Source: Trissonchulus latispiculum
Taxonomy: Eukaryota; Nematoda; Enoplea; Enoplida; Ironidae
Direction: 5' to 3'
Length of the DNA stretch: 64,000 nucleotides
NCBI GenBank assembly: GCA_030248195.1
Contig: JASAND010007849.1
Span: 1-64,000 of the forward strand
Shown here in pieces: positions 20,084 to 31,089 of this stretch. A program made the position numbers and the translations under genes. The stretch's first letter is position 1, and each line of letters starts with the position of its first letter. Under the pieces are notes generated by a model. It worked only from the letters and a program-made list of their open reading frames with translations. It ran no database searches and was not told where the DNA came from.

Positions 20084-20995
20084 TACGGTTGTCTTAATGC
20101 GGCCTCAAAAGTTATTAGATTTGATTTATTTCGATTTTCTGCACCAGAAAAAAGACTTGATTTGATTCAGTTCTATTTTCTGCAAAACAAAAAGACTTGA
20201 TTTGATTCAGTTAGATTTATTCATTTTAAAGACTTTTGATTTTGAAGCAGCTTTTACCAAAACTAATTTTTGATGCGACTTTTTATTTTTAAAATTTGCG
20301 TTTGTTAAAATTGTGCATAATTTAAAGAAACCTAATTCCTAATCAGCAGGTTGCTGTAGTGAGAATATTAAATTAGGACTTCCAAGACACTAAATTTTAT
20401 TTTCATAATATTAAATGCTTATTACTGCCCTAGAGACTCTTAATATAATTCAGAATTTTTGGCTTCAATGGCTAATCAAGATCAAAGTCAGAGCTAATGT
20501 AAAAAATAATGATCTAAGTCTCGCGAAACACAAACGGCAACATTAAAGCAATAAGCCAATTCTTGTAAAAGCCTGCAAATACACTATTCCAAACTAAAAA
20601 ATCCTTTGTTAAGATTTGCTGCCGTGGGCACTGCCATAGTGAAGAACTCAAACCTTAAACGCATTCTAGGTTAAACAGTATACTCGAAAAAATGCATGTA
20701 CGGAAAAGTATTTTTCATAGTCCATATGGATATGAGACTAAATGAAAGCTTTTAGCATATTCTGCTAAATTAAAATGTGAATCAAAACCGCATCAAAATC
20801 AAAATTACTGATTCATGGCAAAGTTTTGATTTGATTCAGTTCGATTTTGGCTTCTGAAAATTTAGTTAGATTTTATTCAGTTCGATTTTTTGCTATGGAA
20901 AATTAAATGATTTGATTCAGTTCGATTAATCAAAAATCAAAAGTTGCGTCAAAACACGTTTGATTCGATTCGAATCAAAACTTAAAACAACCGTA
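20084..20995. mobile_element. hAT-like non-autonomous transposon with perfect 8-bp duplication
   Basis: Inverted ends TACGGTTGTCTTAA (left) and TTAAAACAACCGTA (right), flanked by TTGTGGAG on both sides (20076-20083 and 20996-21003). Subterminal repeats of GATTTGATTCAGTTCGATTTT recur in both halves (three on the left, four on the right), as is usual for hAT transposase-binding repeats. No coding frame. The interior is AT-rich. Confidence 0.75.
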
Positions 20996-21087
20996 TTGTG
21001 GAGTATTCGCCATGCAAGCTGGCGGGCTGTTATTTAACAGATGAGTTCTGCACAATTATGCCCAGGGACGTTTTTTAGTTGCTCCGA

Positions 21088-21160
21088 TCTTCTAGCAAAG
21101 TGGTCGGTTGCCAGTGTTGGAAGGCCTATCAAAATGCAGGTTCCGGGTGTTGAGTGTCGT
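21088..21160 (-). mobile_element. Relic LTR/primer-site junction of the Gypsy-1 family
   Basis: The minus strand shows an LTR end CTTCCAACA, a one-base gap and TGGCAACCGACCAC, almost identical to the Gypsy-1 junction at 2682-2705. The leader diverges after about 15 bases. It is a remnant of a second Gypsy-1-type element whose internal part is missing; it abuts the 3' part of Gypsy-2. Confidence 0.55.
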
Positions 21161-21237
21161 GCTCATTCTCCCTATTCATGAGCAACAACTTCAGATAGTG
21201 CTGGTAAGCCTCAATGCCAGAGATGTGTTCCTTGGCT

Positions 21238-21576
21238 CTAAGCCTCAATGCCAGAGATGTGTTCCTTGGCTCTATCTTGCAGATTACCAGGAACTGCCTC
21301 GACATCTTCCCGTGATGGATATTCGTAGCTGAGAGCGACGGCCTTCTCCTGTGGAGTCATCAGTACAACATGAGGATAACCAGGCAGGACATGTTTATGT
21401 CCTTCGAGGACCAATGGGACACTCTGGGCAATGTCGTCCATTCCCGCCGCTAACCGTGGTAATGGTGCGTCGAACGCTCCTACCACTTTCGCCAATGAGC
21501 CGTCTGTGTCTTCGTTGATTTCCTCGACCACCATGAGCTGACCGGCTTTCATCTGAGCATCGGCCACTTCACCCAT
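21238..21576 (-). pseudogene. Gypsy-2 post-integrase coding region, part 2
   Basis: A 112-codon frame overlapping the end of part 1 and probably its continuation after a frameshift. The sequence is non-repetitive, with E-E-I-N-E-D-T-D and a Leu/Val/Pro-rich middle, so it looks like coding sequence under past selection. It ends within a 43-bp tandem duplication (AAGCCTCAATGCCAGAGATG repeated at about 21209 and 21242). No known domain. Confidence 0.4.
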
Positions 21577-22796
21577 GGGGCCTTCTGCAGGGTGGAACCA
21601 CTATCCGGTGGTGGTTGGTCGGTCTCCAGGTCCACCAGAACGGGTTTAGCCGATGACGGCCCCGCCTTTTGCTGTTTCGTTGCAGAGCGTTTGCTTTGCA
21701 TGGATGGTTTCCGCGAGGGCTCATCAGTTTCCGTAGCAGATTGCGTTGACTGCGCGCCACTGGAGTTCTTCCTAGAACCACCGCGGTTCCTCTTCTTAGA
21801 TTTCGTTGTAGCTGAAGTTGACCGAGATGACTCGGCAACTGAAGAAGCAGTATCCTGAGAAGGTATCGACTGACTCTGCATCTTCTGTAGGACCAACAGC
21901 TTTTGGCTTTGCAAGAAAGCCAATTGGGCCTCAATGTCCTTGAGAGACCAATTTGATCCAATCCCTGGATTGGGGGGTAGTGTCTTGACTTGTTCCTGGC
22001 GAACAAGTTGATGGTGGACTGCTCCTTCTAGCTGAAGCACAAGGCTTCTTCCCGTTGGAAGCCGAGCTCCGAGTGTCCGAATCTTCATCAGCGTCGCCAC
22101 TGGCAGCAACTGCCGAACGCTTGGTTCCCTGACTAGCCGGACCGACAGGATTCTGATGTTCGGGCTTGCCAGTTGGGTTAGGGACCTGGCGTCCATGGTC
22201 TATTCCGTGGCCTGTCGTCGTGGCCGGGCAGTCTCTGGGTCGTGACCAACGGATCTGAACTCTGTAGGCTCGCCAGAGACCTCAGGCAAAGACTGAGGAT
22301 CCATCTGCCCGGGGTTGGATGAGCCCACTGGGGATGGGGCTTCCGGTTGGCCTCCCAGACGTGATGACACGCTGGAACGACCCGTACCCATCCGATTTTT
22401 GTCCGAGGCGACCACGGCACTGTACGAGTCCGAGTCCTGAACTGAAGTGGAATCCAATTGTTCGAACAGTTCCGATAAGGGATTCACTGATGATTCGGGC
22501 ACCTGGTATGTCCCGGAAACACAAGGGGGTACCACTGGTTGCTGTCCCATGGGGTGGTCAGAACCCAAGTCCTCGACCACGGATTTGGGCTCCTCTGGAG
22601 GGGAAAACTGCTCCAAATCCTCGGTATCATGCGCCTGGTCTTGAACTGAACCCTCAACGACCATGGGATCTCGTCCGGTCTTCTGCTGTTTCTTGAACAA
22701 ACGATGCATGGTGACTTCTCCAGATGTAGGCACAAAATACAGAATTAATTTGATCCAGATGGCAACTAGACTACTACCAGCTGAAACAAGAAGCAA
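21549..22796 (-). pseudogene. Gypsy-2 post-integrase coding region, part 1
   Basis: Two long minus-strand frames (22796-22200 and 22196-21549) succeed one another with a frame change near 22198. The product is acidic and Ser/Pro/Gln-rich in the first part; the second has a predicted helix with Q-A-Q-L-A-F-L-Q-S-Q-type repeats and a Lys/Arg/Ser-rich stretch. It resembles no Env: there is no signal peptide or membrane anchor apart from a hydrophobic N-terminal run of uncertain meaning. The function is unknown. It may be an accessory protein of this lineage, or gag of a different element joined here. Confidence 0.4.
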
Positions 22797-23345
22797 AAAG
22801 GTGTAGGTTCAACATGCGACAAATAACCCAAATTTTGCCGTAAGGGACCACCCACCCAAGGAATAGGGAAAATTTTGTATTGAGATAAAAAATTAAAGTA
22901 ATTAGATTCTTAGGAAAAGTTTAAATTTGGGGATTAATTGGTAATTAAAATTAAAAGAAATCTTAGAGAATTGTTGAAAGAAGTAATGAATCAAAACCCT
23001 CCCAACAATTAAAAATTAACCCCCACAAAAAGAAAAGCAGACCCAAAAAATGCAAAAACACAAAAATTTTATCCCCCCAGTGATGTTAATGGTACGTTGG
23101 CGTGACCGGACCACAGAGTGGGCGCCCAAGAGGGCGAGTGCACACACATACGGTACCCTTTATGAATGTTATAAGGTAGCTAATCTCACAACAGACGTAC
23201 GTATATGACCAACATACATTCCCTACAAAAACATCACCGGTATACCGTTCAAATTTCCCATGATGGTTTTAACCACAGCATGTTGATTTCCATCCTGACC
23301 AACCTGGAGGTAGGATGACCTACCCTTCTTGGACTTGACCAAGGC
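22797..23345 (-). other. Non-coding gap between Gypsy-2 integrase and downstream frames
   Basis: No supported frame. A-rich on the plus strand. A TGGTCCGGTCACG word on the minus strand near 23100 looks like a primer-binding site but is not preceded by a recognisable LTR end. Confidence 0.4.
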
Positions 23346-24535
23346 TTAATGTAACTGCTGGGTTGGAACTTTGACTGGCCGTTCATGATATGTCTTGATC
23401 TTCTCGACATGGACCACATCCGGCTTGTCCTGTGTTCCAACTTTCTGGATTCGGAAGTTGACTTCCGACATCTTCTCCATTATGCGGTAAGGTCCTTCCC
23501 ATTTTGGTCTCATCTTGGCACACATACCGGAAGGAGTTACTCCTGTAACTTTGCGCATCACCAGCATCCCGCGCTCGAAGTGGACCTCTTTGACCTTCTT
23601 GTCGAAATTTCTTCTATTCTTCAGCGATGACGCTTCCAACGACTGACGGGCAGCCTTCCAAGCTCGCTCCAACCGAAGAAGTGGGATTGTGAGTAAGAAT
23701 CATAATTCTCCAACACCTCATCATTTCTACCATCGAAGAAATGATCCAGAGGCAACCGGATGTCGTGTCCAGTCATCAGGAAATGAGGCGTGTCTCCCAC
23801 TGAACTATGAACTGAATTCCTACATGCGCAAACCGCCCGGCTCACATAGTCGTCCCAATCCGTTTGGTAGATATCCGCATACCTCATGAAAATGGTCCGG
23901 AGAGTCTTGTTCATTCTTTCCACCACTCCATTAGCCTGCGGATGGTAAGCCGCTGTCCGCTGAAGTTTAGATCCACTAAGCTCGGACAGTTTCGTGAACA
24001 GCTTTGGCATGAAATTTGGTCCACGGTCCGACAGCAAATGCACTGGAACTCCCCAACGAGCGACGAATCCATTGAAGTAGTAGTAGTAGTTTCTGCCTTT
24101 TCGTCGGGCATCGCAAATGTCTCTGCATATCGTGTAAAAGGGTCGATGACGATCAAAATACAGGCATTGCCTCGAAGGGTCCTTCTTCGTGCAATGCATC
24201 ACATCCAGACTGACCAAATCCAGAGGTCTGTTGGCACGGACTTCATTTTGCAATCCAGCTTGAGGCCTGGCCGGGCCTTTATTGAACTTTGCACAAACCT
24301 TGCAAGTTCTGATGAAGTCAGCGAGGTCCTGTGCCATGGTCGGCCAATAATACCGTGACACGAGGCTCGCATAGCAAGCTTTATGGCTGCGATGACCACC
24401 AACCATGATGCTCGAGTGCACTTCTTCCATGATTACCTCTCGGTAATCGTAAGGCACGGCGATCGATTTGAAGGCGTCACCAGACATGTGCAGGAGGGGA
24501 AGTTCTGGGGGGGGATGAAACCCCCCCAAGCACAC
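23346..24535 (-). pseudogene. pol: Gypsy-2 integrase
   Basis: The N-terminal HHCC zinc site is visible (H..GGH..C-K-V-C). The three catalytic acids are in S-L-D-V-M-H, L-S-D-R-G-P-N-F and H-P-Q-A-N-G-V-V-E-R. Between the first and second acid the reading frame slips out and back (24156-24070), next to a GTA trinucleotide run. The C-terminal part (23672-23346) has the W-E-G-P-Y-R module of Gypsy integrases. No chromodomain was recognised. Confidence 0.8.
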
Positions 24536-25434
24536 GTATGGACGTCACCTCTTCTTCGACCTCTTTCATCCACATGCCGAACAAACAGGAGACCGTCCTG
24601 TATGAAGAAGTACGGCCGGAGTTTCTGCAACAGAGCAGCTTCCTGGTCATCATCCGGCAGGAATTTCAGTTCAATCAAGTCCACCATGGGCTTGAATTCC
24701 GGTTCTTTGCGCAGCGCGCGTTTCCACTCGGCGGAAGTGAGCACATCATCACCAATGGTACAGATTTCCGGCGAGGACATGACTTCTGTCCCATCCATTT
24801 CCATTTCCGTTGGACGGTCATAGCCTGGAAAACGTGACAATACGTCCGGAACTACATTGTCTCGACCTGGTCGATAATCCACAATGAAATCGAACTCCTG
24901 CAGGCGCAAGGCAAATCTTGCCTGTCTTCCAGCTCCCAGCACAGTTCTGTTGTTAAGAAGATCCTTAACTGCCATATGATCCGTTCTGATGATGAAGGCT
25001 CTTGTCGTCAGATAGTGGCGAAACTTCTGACATGCCCAAACCACTCCTGCTCCTTCGAGATCTGTGGCCGAATTATTCCTCTCGTACACCGTGAGTGTAC
25101 GACTGGCATACGCCACTGGACGAGTCTTCACCGTCCATGCCACGCCCAGCTTCTTCGGACTGCGAGGAATCGACACGGGCTGTTCGAGGACCGCTCCCAA
25201 GCCATGATGGCTCGCATCCACCGACAGGATGAAAATCTTGTCGAAATCCGGATACGCCAACACCGGAGCTTCGGTCAGAACTTTCTTCAGTGCGTCGAAC
25301 GCCCGTTGTCTAGCTTCGGTCCACTCGAAGACAGAATCCTTTTTGAGCAGTTCAATGACCGGTGCTGCCACCTTGGCATAGTTGGGCACAAACCTCCGAT
25401 AGTATCCTGACATTCCGAGGATGCCTTGACGCAA
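24433..25434 (-). pseudogene. pol: Gypsy-2 connection and RNase H domain
   Basis: It begins with G-M-S-G-Y-Y-R-R-F-V-P-N-Y, the segment joining reverse transcriptase to RNase H. The RNase H acidic residues are present in S-V-D-A-S-H-H-G, D-L-E-G-A, R-T-D-H and D-N-V-V-P-D-V-L-S-R. The frame reaches the start of the integrase but is interrupted by the 60-bp insertion at 24481-24540, which shifts the reading frame. Confidence 0.8.
24481..24540. mobile_element. 60-bp hAT-like micro-transposon inside Gypsy-2 pol
   Basis: The insertion begins CAGACATGTGC and ends GCACACGTATG (inverted, 9 of 11). The flanking 8-mers are GGCGTCAC (24473-24480) and GACGTCAC (24541-24548), one mismatch. It separates two pieces of pol that otherwise adjoin, and with the duplication adds 68 bases, shifting the frame. 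Sequence and ends match the 136-bp copy at 18383-18518, of which it looks like an internal deletion. Confidence 0.7.
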
Positions 25435-26231
25435 TCAGTAGGGTTAGGTAGCTTGGCCACTGCAGCTACCTTGACAGGATCTACTTCGTAGCCATCCTGA
25501 CTGATCAGATGCCCTGAGAATGGGACTTTCTTGCGGATGAAGACACATTTCTTCAGTCTGATCCGTAGTCCATTATCACGCAGCTTCTGGAAAACGACCT
25601 TGAGCATTTTCAGATGCTCACTGAAGGATCTTGATGGAATCAGGACATCATCAATGTAGACAGGCAATCCGGTCAAAACCTTTCCCATGATCCTCTGAAA
25701 GGTGGCTGGCGCATTGCACAGCCCAAAAGGCATGACGTTCATGTGGAACAGTCCCATGTGAGACACGAATGCTGTCTTCTCCCGATGCTCAGGGTATACC
25801 TCGACCTGCCAATAACCAGCTGCTAAATCTATCGTTGAAAAGATTGCACTACACTTTAGCTGGTCCATGATTTCGTCAATCTTTGGCAGTGGGTAGTTGT
25901 CCTTCTTGGTGATCTTATTCAGCCTGCGGTAGTCAATGACCAATCTGGTTGAACCATCCTTCTTTCCAACTATAATGCAGGGAAAAGACCACGGACTTGT
26001 CGAGGGTTCGCATACCCCTTCCTTGAGCATGGAGTTTATGTACTTCTCGACCTCAGCCTTCTGCTTCGGGTTCATACCATAGGCACGGCTCTTCAGAGGT
26101 CCATCCTTGTCTGTATTAATCAGATGCTGATTGATTTTGGTCCGACCAGGATTACCTGGTAGGGCCACCGCGTCGTAGTATTCCAAAAGCATCTTCTTGA
26201 ACTCCACTTTGATGTCGTCCGAGCAATCCAT
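25287..26231 (-). pseudogene. pol: Gypsy-2 reverse transcriptase
   Basis: Typical Ty3/Gypsy reverse transcriptase blocks in order: R-L-V-I-D-Y-R-R-L-N, D-L-A-A-G-Y-W-Q, F-x-V/M-M-P-F-G-L-C-N-A-P-A-T-F-Q and the catalytic Y-I-D-D, followed by the thumb. The domain itself is intact, but the frame shifts near 25440 and continues in the RNase H frame. It would copy element RNA into DNA in an intact relative. Confidence 0.85.
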
Positions 26232-26435
26232 TTTGTCAAAATCAACATTGGCCTCAATATCCTCCAGTTTTTCTTACTCCGTAGGTTCAGGACGTGGCTC
26301 CCGATCCTCAGCAGAGTAGAAATGTCCACCAATGGCCGTTTCCGAAGGCATTTCCCGATCCTTATCCGCATCAGGATCAGTTGACTTATGGATCTCGGTT
26401 CTATGTTTGGGTTCTTGGACCGCATAAGTTACTGG

Positions 26436-27107
26436 CTATTTGGGCCGCTGGACCACGGCTGCGTCAACTTGTTCCATAGATGGCTGCAATGGTAAATCCA
26501 ACGGATAAAACCCTGGAAGCATCCTGTGTAACTTGCTTACACTTTCACCAACCTGTTCCGCCCATAGCGAATATGTGGCCGGATGACCGAACCATCTATT
26601 GAGATTGTAATGGATGGTCTGCAAGTCGACCCCTGCCTCCATTACGTAGGATGTCGGCCGTTCCGTCTCACGAATCTGGACTGCTGGACAGGCCTCTCCC
26701 ATTACCATTCCTTTAGGGAGGTCAACAATTTGTAGACACGAATGTAGGTGACCTTCGGCGTCACAGTCAGGACACCAGCCTGAGGAAACACTCCACATGT
26801 TTCAATAGCATCCGGATTCGCTTCAAACAGCATGAACTGGCTCTTCGGTACGGCCAGGCCTCCTGCTATCGTAGCCTTTACCGGCGTATCCTTTTCTCGA
26901 CCAGGGAGCACTCTGACCCTTTACCTGATGCACAATGACCGCTGCAGCCAATGGGATATTGTAAACCACCAATATCCCCTGCAGTTCAGCTGAATTCAAA
27001 AACAACACTCTTCCATAGTATCTGGACATGAAACCACCACCAGGATGAATGCTGTAGCCCATATCATACAAGTCATACCCTATCAGCGTTTGTAACTCCG
27101 GAACCAC
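26436..27107 (-). pseudogene. Gypsy-2 protease-region remnant
   Basis: Overlapping frames carry a segment of the kind IGYDLYDMGYSIHP, which resembles the region after the active site of retroviral-type aspartic proteases (I-G-x-D). A clear D-T/S-G active-site triad was not found, so the domain is degenerate or the active site lies in a broken stretch near 27120. The assignment rests mainly on position between gag and reverse transcriptase. Confidence 0.4.
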
Positions 27108-28398
27108 ATAGAACCTGTAAGTTCACCGCCTCACCGTTCATGACCTGTCGAACAACTTCACGGATGTCTTTTTTGGCCGATCCGTCACGGTCAGCCTCGT
27201 CTTCGGGATGACCCGAAGTCGAGGGACGATCCATGTCGTCATCAGGTTCGGTGGCCTTGGACACCTTTGCGACCACGTTGGCGGTGTCCTCCTGTCGGCA
27301 TTTCTTCATGAAGGCACTCAGAACCTCCTCGAAATCCTCCATGTTGTCAACGACCGTCTTCGCTGCTGCCTTCGTTTTAGGGGTTTGCCGTTGAACGGCA
27401 CCCTCCATTTTCTCCAGTGTATCCTCCTCTTGACTCCAGGTGTCCTGTGCTCTGGTCAGTCGAGTCCAGTATGCCTCCAACATATTCGCGTCTACCTTGG
27501 ACAAATCCAACGGATCAAACCTATTGAACGTCGGAATATCATCCTGACCTTTGGTGGAGGTCCGGTTCGCGGCTTTTCGTGGAGTATGCCAGGTATCACC
27601 GGCTGACCGCCGAAGTTTCAATTTCGGAATAGCTGGAGGCTCCCGGTTCGCGTTCTCGGTCTTCCTGGCAGTAGCAGACGTCGATGACGACGTAGGCTGA
27701 TCACGAGGATAGTCCCCGAAGCTCGTGCTAGAAACCCGAGTTGAACTCGAGTTCGAAGCACGAGCATCCGATGAACTGGATTCCGGATTGCAATCCTTTG
27801 ATCCAGCCTCCTGAAGAGACAAGCCGTCCTTGACCGTGACAGCTTGTGTTGCCACCGAATTCATCGGTGACTGTTCCGAATCCGATTCCTGACAAACAGA
27901 CCCATCCTGTGACTGCGCTTTGCCCTTCTTCTTCTTACCATTTTTGTTGGGCTTCTTGGGTTTCTTCGGCTTTTTCGTTCCTCGAGGATCCTGAAATTCC
28001 TCAGGTTCCTGACGCTCCTGAGGCCTCAAAGGACCCTGGGTTTGCCGCTGAGGCAAGTGAAGTCTTCTAGGGAAGACCCCGACCGAATGGCGATCCTGCT
28101 TCCGTCCATTATGTAGTACACAAGCCATATGGAAGCACTTAGCTTCAGGATATCCTTCAATGCATTTCCGACGTGGGGTATGCAATTCCTCATCTGACAA
28201 CGTCCCAATATGCTGATATCGTAACATATTGACATGACCTGAGTGACGAAACTGGCTGGCTGGTCGAACCCAATGGCCGACCTGAGATCCCTGTGATCCA
28301 CGGTTCGGGAAATAGTGACCCTTGTTGTCGGGTGGCCTCGTAATCATGCTGACATGACCGGCCTGCGGTTTTTTGGCGGGGGTCCGCTCCCCCATCAT
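27073..28398 (-). pseudogene. Gypsy-2 region between gag and protease (441 aa frame)
   Basis: A long open frame continuing from the Gly/Arg-rich tail of gag. It contains a Lys/Pro repeat (KKPKKPKKPNK), an acidic/Ser-rich low-complexity block and a C-terminal helical acidic segment. No catalytic motif is visible. Position suggests a disordered gag-pol spacer. It probably continues into the protease remnant by frameshift. Confidence 0.45.
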
Positions 28399-29428
28399 TC
28401 GTTTCCCGAATTGCCACCAGTTCGTTGACCAGCATTGCTTCCACCACCATCACCTCGCTTCCTGAACCCACCACCGCCGCGACCTGATGACAGGAAGCGA
28501 CCCAAACCACGCGTTGCACCACCACCGCCGGACGGGCGTTTCACTTCGAACTGACCAGTGCCGTCCTCCTTCTGTTTCAGCAAGCATCCAAAGAATCTGC
28601 TGTTCACTATTCTGAGCCAAAGTGGGTCGTCACTCCAGAAGGTGATGTTCTTATTGTACACCGGACAATGTGCCTACCTGTGACCAGGTTCCGCGCAGTA
28701 CGTACAACGATTGGACCTGTCCTGATTAGAGGAGGCCTTTCCTGAACTTTCAGTGTTCGCCTGTTGCTCCACCAAGAAGCAGACTTCCTCCGCGTCCAAA
28801 TCTTGCATGTTCGGATCGTCCAATATCTCACAGGCTGCGACCACTTCATCGTCCCAGGTTTGCTGACCTGTTGCCATCGCCTGACCTTGGACGATCGAGT
28901 TTCTGATGTCCTGAAGCTCACGTTTGAGTTCGCGTACATACGCTGGACATTCCTGCTGATCAATGGGCTGAACCCTCTCAGCATCACCAACGCTACAAAT
29001 GGTCTCCATGGGTATTGATTGAGTATCACCATCCTCGACCGCTTCCAAGATACGCACGGCTCGCATGAAGATATCATTAGGCCTGCGATGCTCCCAATTC
29101 TCGGCGTCAGCGAACAAACTGCCACTTTTGCTCGCAATGCCGCTTTGGGTCCTCTAGAGGCCCGCTCCGCCACCTTAAGCTCACGATCCTTCAGCTCGGC
29201 CGTCGGAAAGGCTTTACTGGCGAGGGACCTCAGTTCGTTGAGATAATCCAGGCTCGATTCTGATGCGAGTTGTTTCCGTTCGAAGAATTCCCGAGCATAT
29301 TTGTCTGCCGATTTGGTGGCCGTTTGCCATTTGTGGCCATTTGTATGCCACAACAAGGGCCGTTTGAGTTCAAGCTCGGCACCACTTGCCTCCCAAGTTG
29401 ATTCAAACATCTTCAGCCATGTTGACAA
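28395..29428 (-). pseudogene. gag: Gypsy-2 gag, frameshifted
   Basis: The first frame (29428 to about 29150) gives a capsid-like segment with LDYLNELRSLASKAFP. The signal then moves into the frame 29117-28674, which ends in a CCHC knuckle (CTYCAEPGH...HC) broken by an in-frame TAG after GHR at about 28678. A Gly/Arg-rich stretch of nucleocapsid type follows in the next frame (28661-28395). The order capsid, knuckle, Gly/Arg-rich tail supports Gag. It cannot make an intact protein. Confidence 0.65.
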
Positions 29429-29550
29429 TTTGATTAGTTTTTAGTTAGTTTTGACAATAGGCTTAGTTTTTCTGAGTTGGCTTGAGTTTGGCTTGAGTTG
29501 GGAGGGGGTTTCCTGGGTTGTGGAGTTGGGAGGAGGTTGTGGAGGAGACG

Positions 29551-30120
29551 TACCGGAATCACGGTCGACCCTAGGTAAAATTTCAAAGTTGACCGTTTTC
29601 GCCCGAAAAAGTTCTTCTGGGGGATTATCAGGGACGGGGATTAAAAAATTGCCTTAGTTTTGTTCTATTTCTTAAGCTCCAGCACCCATGACCGGAACCT
29701 CGGCCGACCCAAGGTTTAAAATTAAAAATTGACTATTTTCGTCCATAAAAACTTATCTAGGGAGTTTTTGGGGTCAAGTTTTGTTTTGTTAAATCAAAGT
29801 CAAGTTTTGTTCCATTTCTAAACCGGAACCACGATCGACCCAGGGTCAATTTACAAAGTTGACCCTTTTCGCTCAAAAAATTTTACCTAGGGGGTTTTCA
29901 GGGTGGTAGTTTCTAAAAATGATCTCAGAATTTTGCTAAGATTAAAGCTCTGTGCTGACCCTTGGCCGGAACCATGGCTGACCCCAGTTTAAATTTCAAA
30001 GTTGTTGATTTTCGCTCGAAACAATTTGTCTAGGGTTAATTCAAGGACGTAGAATTCAAAAGTGAGCTTAGATTTTTGCTAAGATCAAAGGTACTTTGAC
30101 CCAAACCACGTTATCGGGAA
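29551..30120 (+). repeat. Diverged tandem repeat, period about 131-143 bp
   Basis: Units start with CCGGAACCACGRTCGACCC and contain AAATTTCAAAGTTGAC, TTTTCGCTCGAAAAA, TATCTAGGG and a GTTTTCAGGG block. Starts are near 29552, 29691, 29822 and 29965, with a weaker fifth unit from about 30099 and traces to 30250. It lies just upstream of Gypsy-2 gag, so it may be its leader/LTR or an independent satellite. Confidence 0.7.
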
Positions 30121-30409
30121 ACTATATCTAGGGTGTAGACTTCAAAACCGACCTCAGGTTTTAGTTTGGACTTAAACTCTGCAGCCATGATTGTTCATTT
30201 TGACTGAGAAAACTTTAAAGGGTTCGTAAATCTGACAATGATCGTAGAATTTTGTAGGGTGCGACCGTTAGTGAGCATTTCACAGTCCGTCTGGTACAAT
30301 ACCAGTGGGAGGCACCAATAGTGTGAACCAGTGGTGAACCTTCGCCGTTACAAGCGGCAAACCAGTGGCAAGTTTACAGCCAATACAGGCGGATGTCATT
30401 TATTGACAA

Positions 30410-30605
30410 AAAGCAGCAACAATACTATACAGTAAAAGAAGGTTCAGCAAAATATGGTACAACAACAACACTGTACAACAAAAATATGGTACGAATACTG
30501 GTCAAGAAAACACTGCACAAAACAATGTACAGCAAAAGTGTGATACGACACGAATGCTGGTCAATAACACTGCGCAAAATAATGTGCAACAATACTGTAA
30601 AACTA
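30410..30605 (+). repeat. Short diverged tandem repeat, unit about 60 bp
   Basis: Repeated order of TATGGTACGAATACTGGTCAA, AACACTGCACAAAAC and AATGTACAGCAAAA, with variants GATACGACACGAATGCTGGT, AACACTGCGCAAAAT and AATGTGCAACA. Two good units and one partial upstream unit. Confidence 0.55.
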
Positions 30606-31089
30606 CTAGTCATATTATCTACTTGAGCTCAAGAACGTCTGCAATAATTATTCGGCACGGTGTCGAGAACATTGTCGTCTGTATTGAGATGAGATTTGGG
30701 CGTGAAACCAGTAGCATGGCAGCCCGTCAACATTGACGTTTTTAGTTGTTTTACCATTTTAACTTAGAACCACATGTGAACCCGGAACTGTTCTTAAAAC
30801 TGTAGTCGTAAAAAATCCGGCAATTTTAGGCAATTTCAGCACGGTGCAGATAGGTGCAGACAGATGCAGTAAGGTTTAGTCAACCGATTTTGGGCTCATA
30901 GTTTAAAGAGCTGACTTAGGGGTCTCTTAGTTTATAAGTTCTTCGTGAAGCACCAACCTCCTAACTTTTTCTCATAAATAGCAAACTTAAGAGCTTTCAG
31001 CTTTCAGCTTAAGCCTTTGTGAAACGCCCCTCTTACCCTTCGCTACTTTCGTCTGCCTGAAATTGATAAAATAGCAGCTATGTAGTTGA

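Larger units (their letters stand above)
21195..29428 (-). mobile_element. Gypsy-2: decayed Ty3/Gypsy retrotransposon with post-integrase frames
   Basis: In element order: gag fragments (29428-28395), a basic/Ser-rich region (28398-27073), a protease-region remnant (27107-26436), reverse transcriptase (26231-25287), RNase H (25434-24433), integrase (24535-23346), about 0.55 kb without a frame, and a further coding region (22796-21238). Several frameshifts, an in-frame stop in the zinc knuckle and a 60-bp transposon in pol show that the copy is dead. I could not identify its LTRs. Diverged tandem repeats lie upstream (29551-30120). A 43-bp direct duplication occurs at about 21205-21280. Confidence 0.8.

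Noticed and set aside
23085..23110. TGGTCCGGTCACG word resembling a second primer-binding site before the Gypsy-2 post-integrase frames
   Set aside because: No LTR end (CA with inverted TG partner) or repeated flanking sequence was found, so a separate element starting here is not supported.
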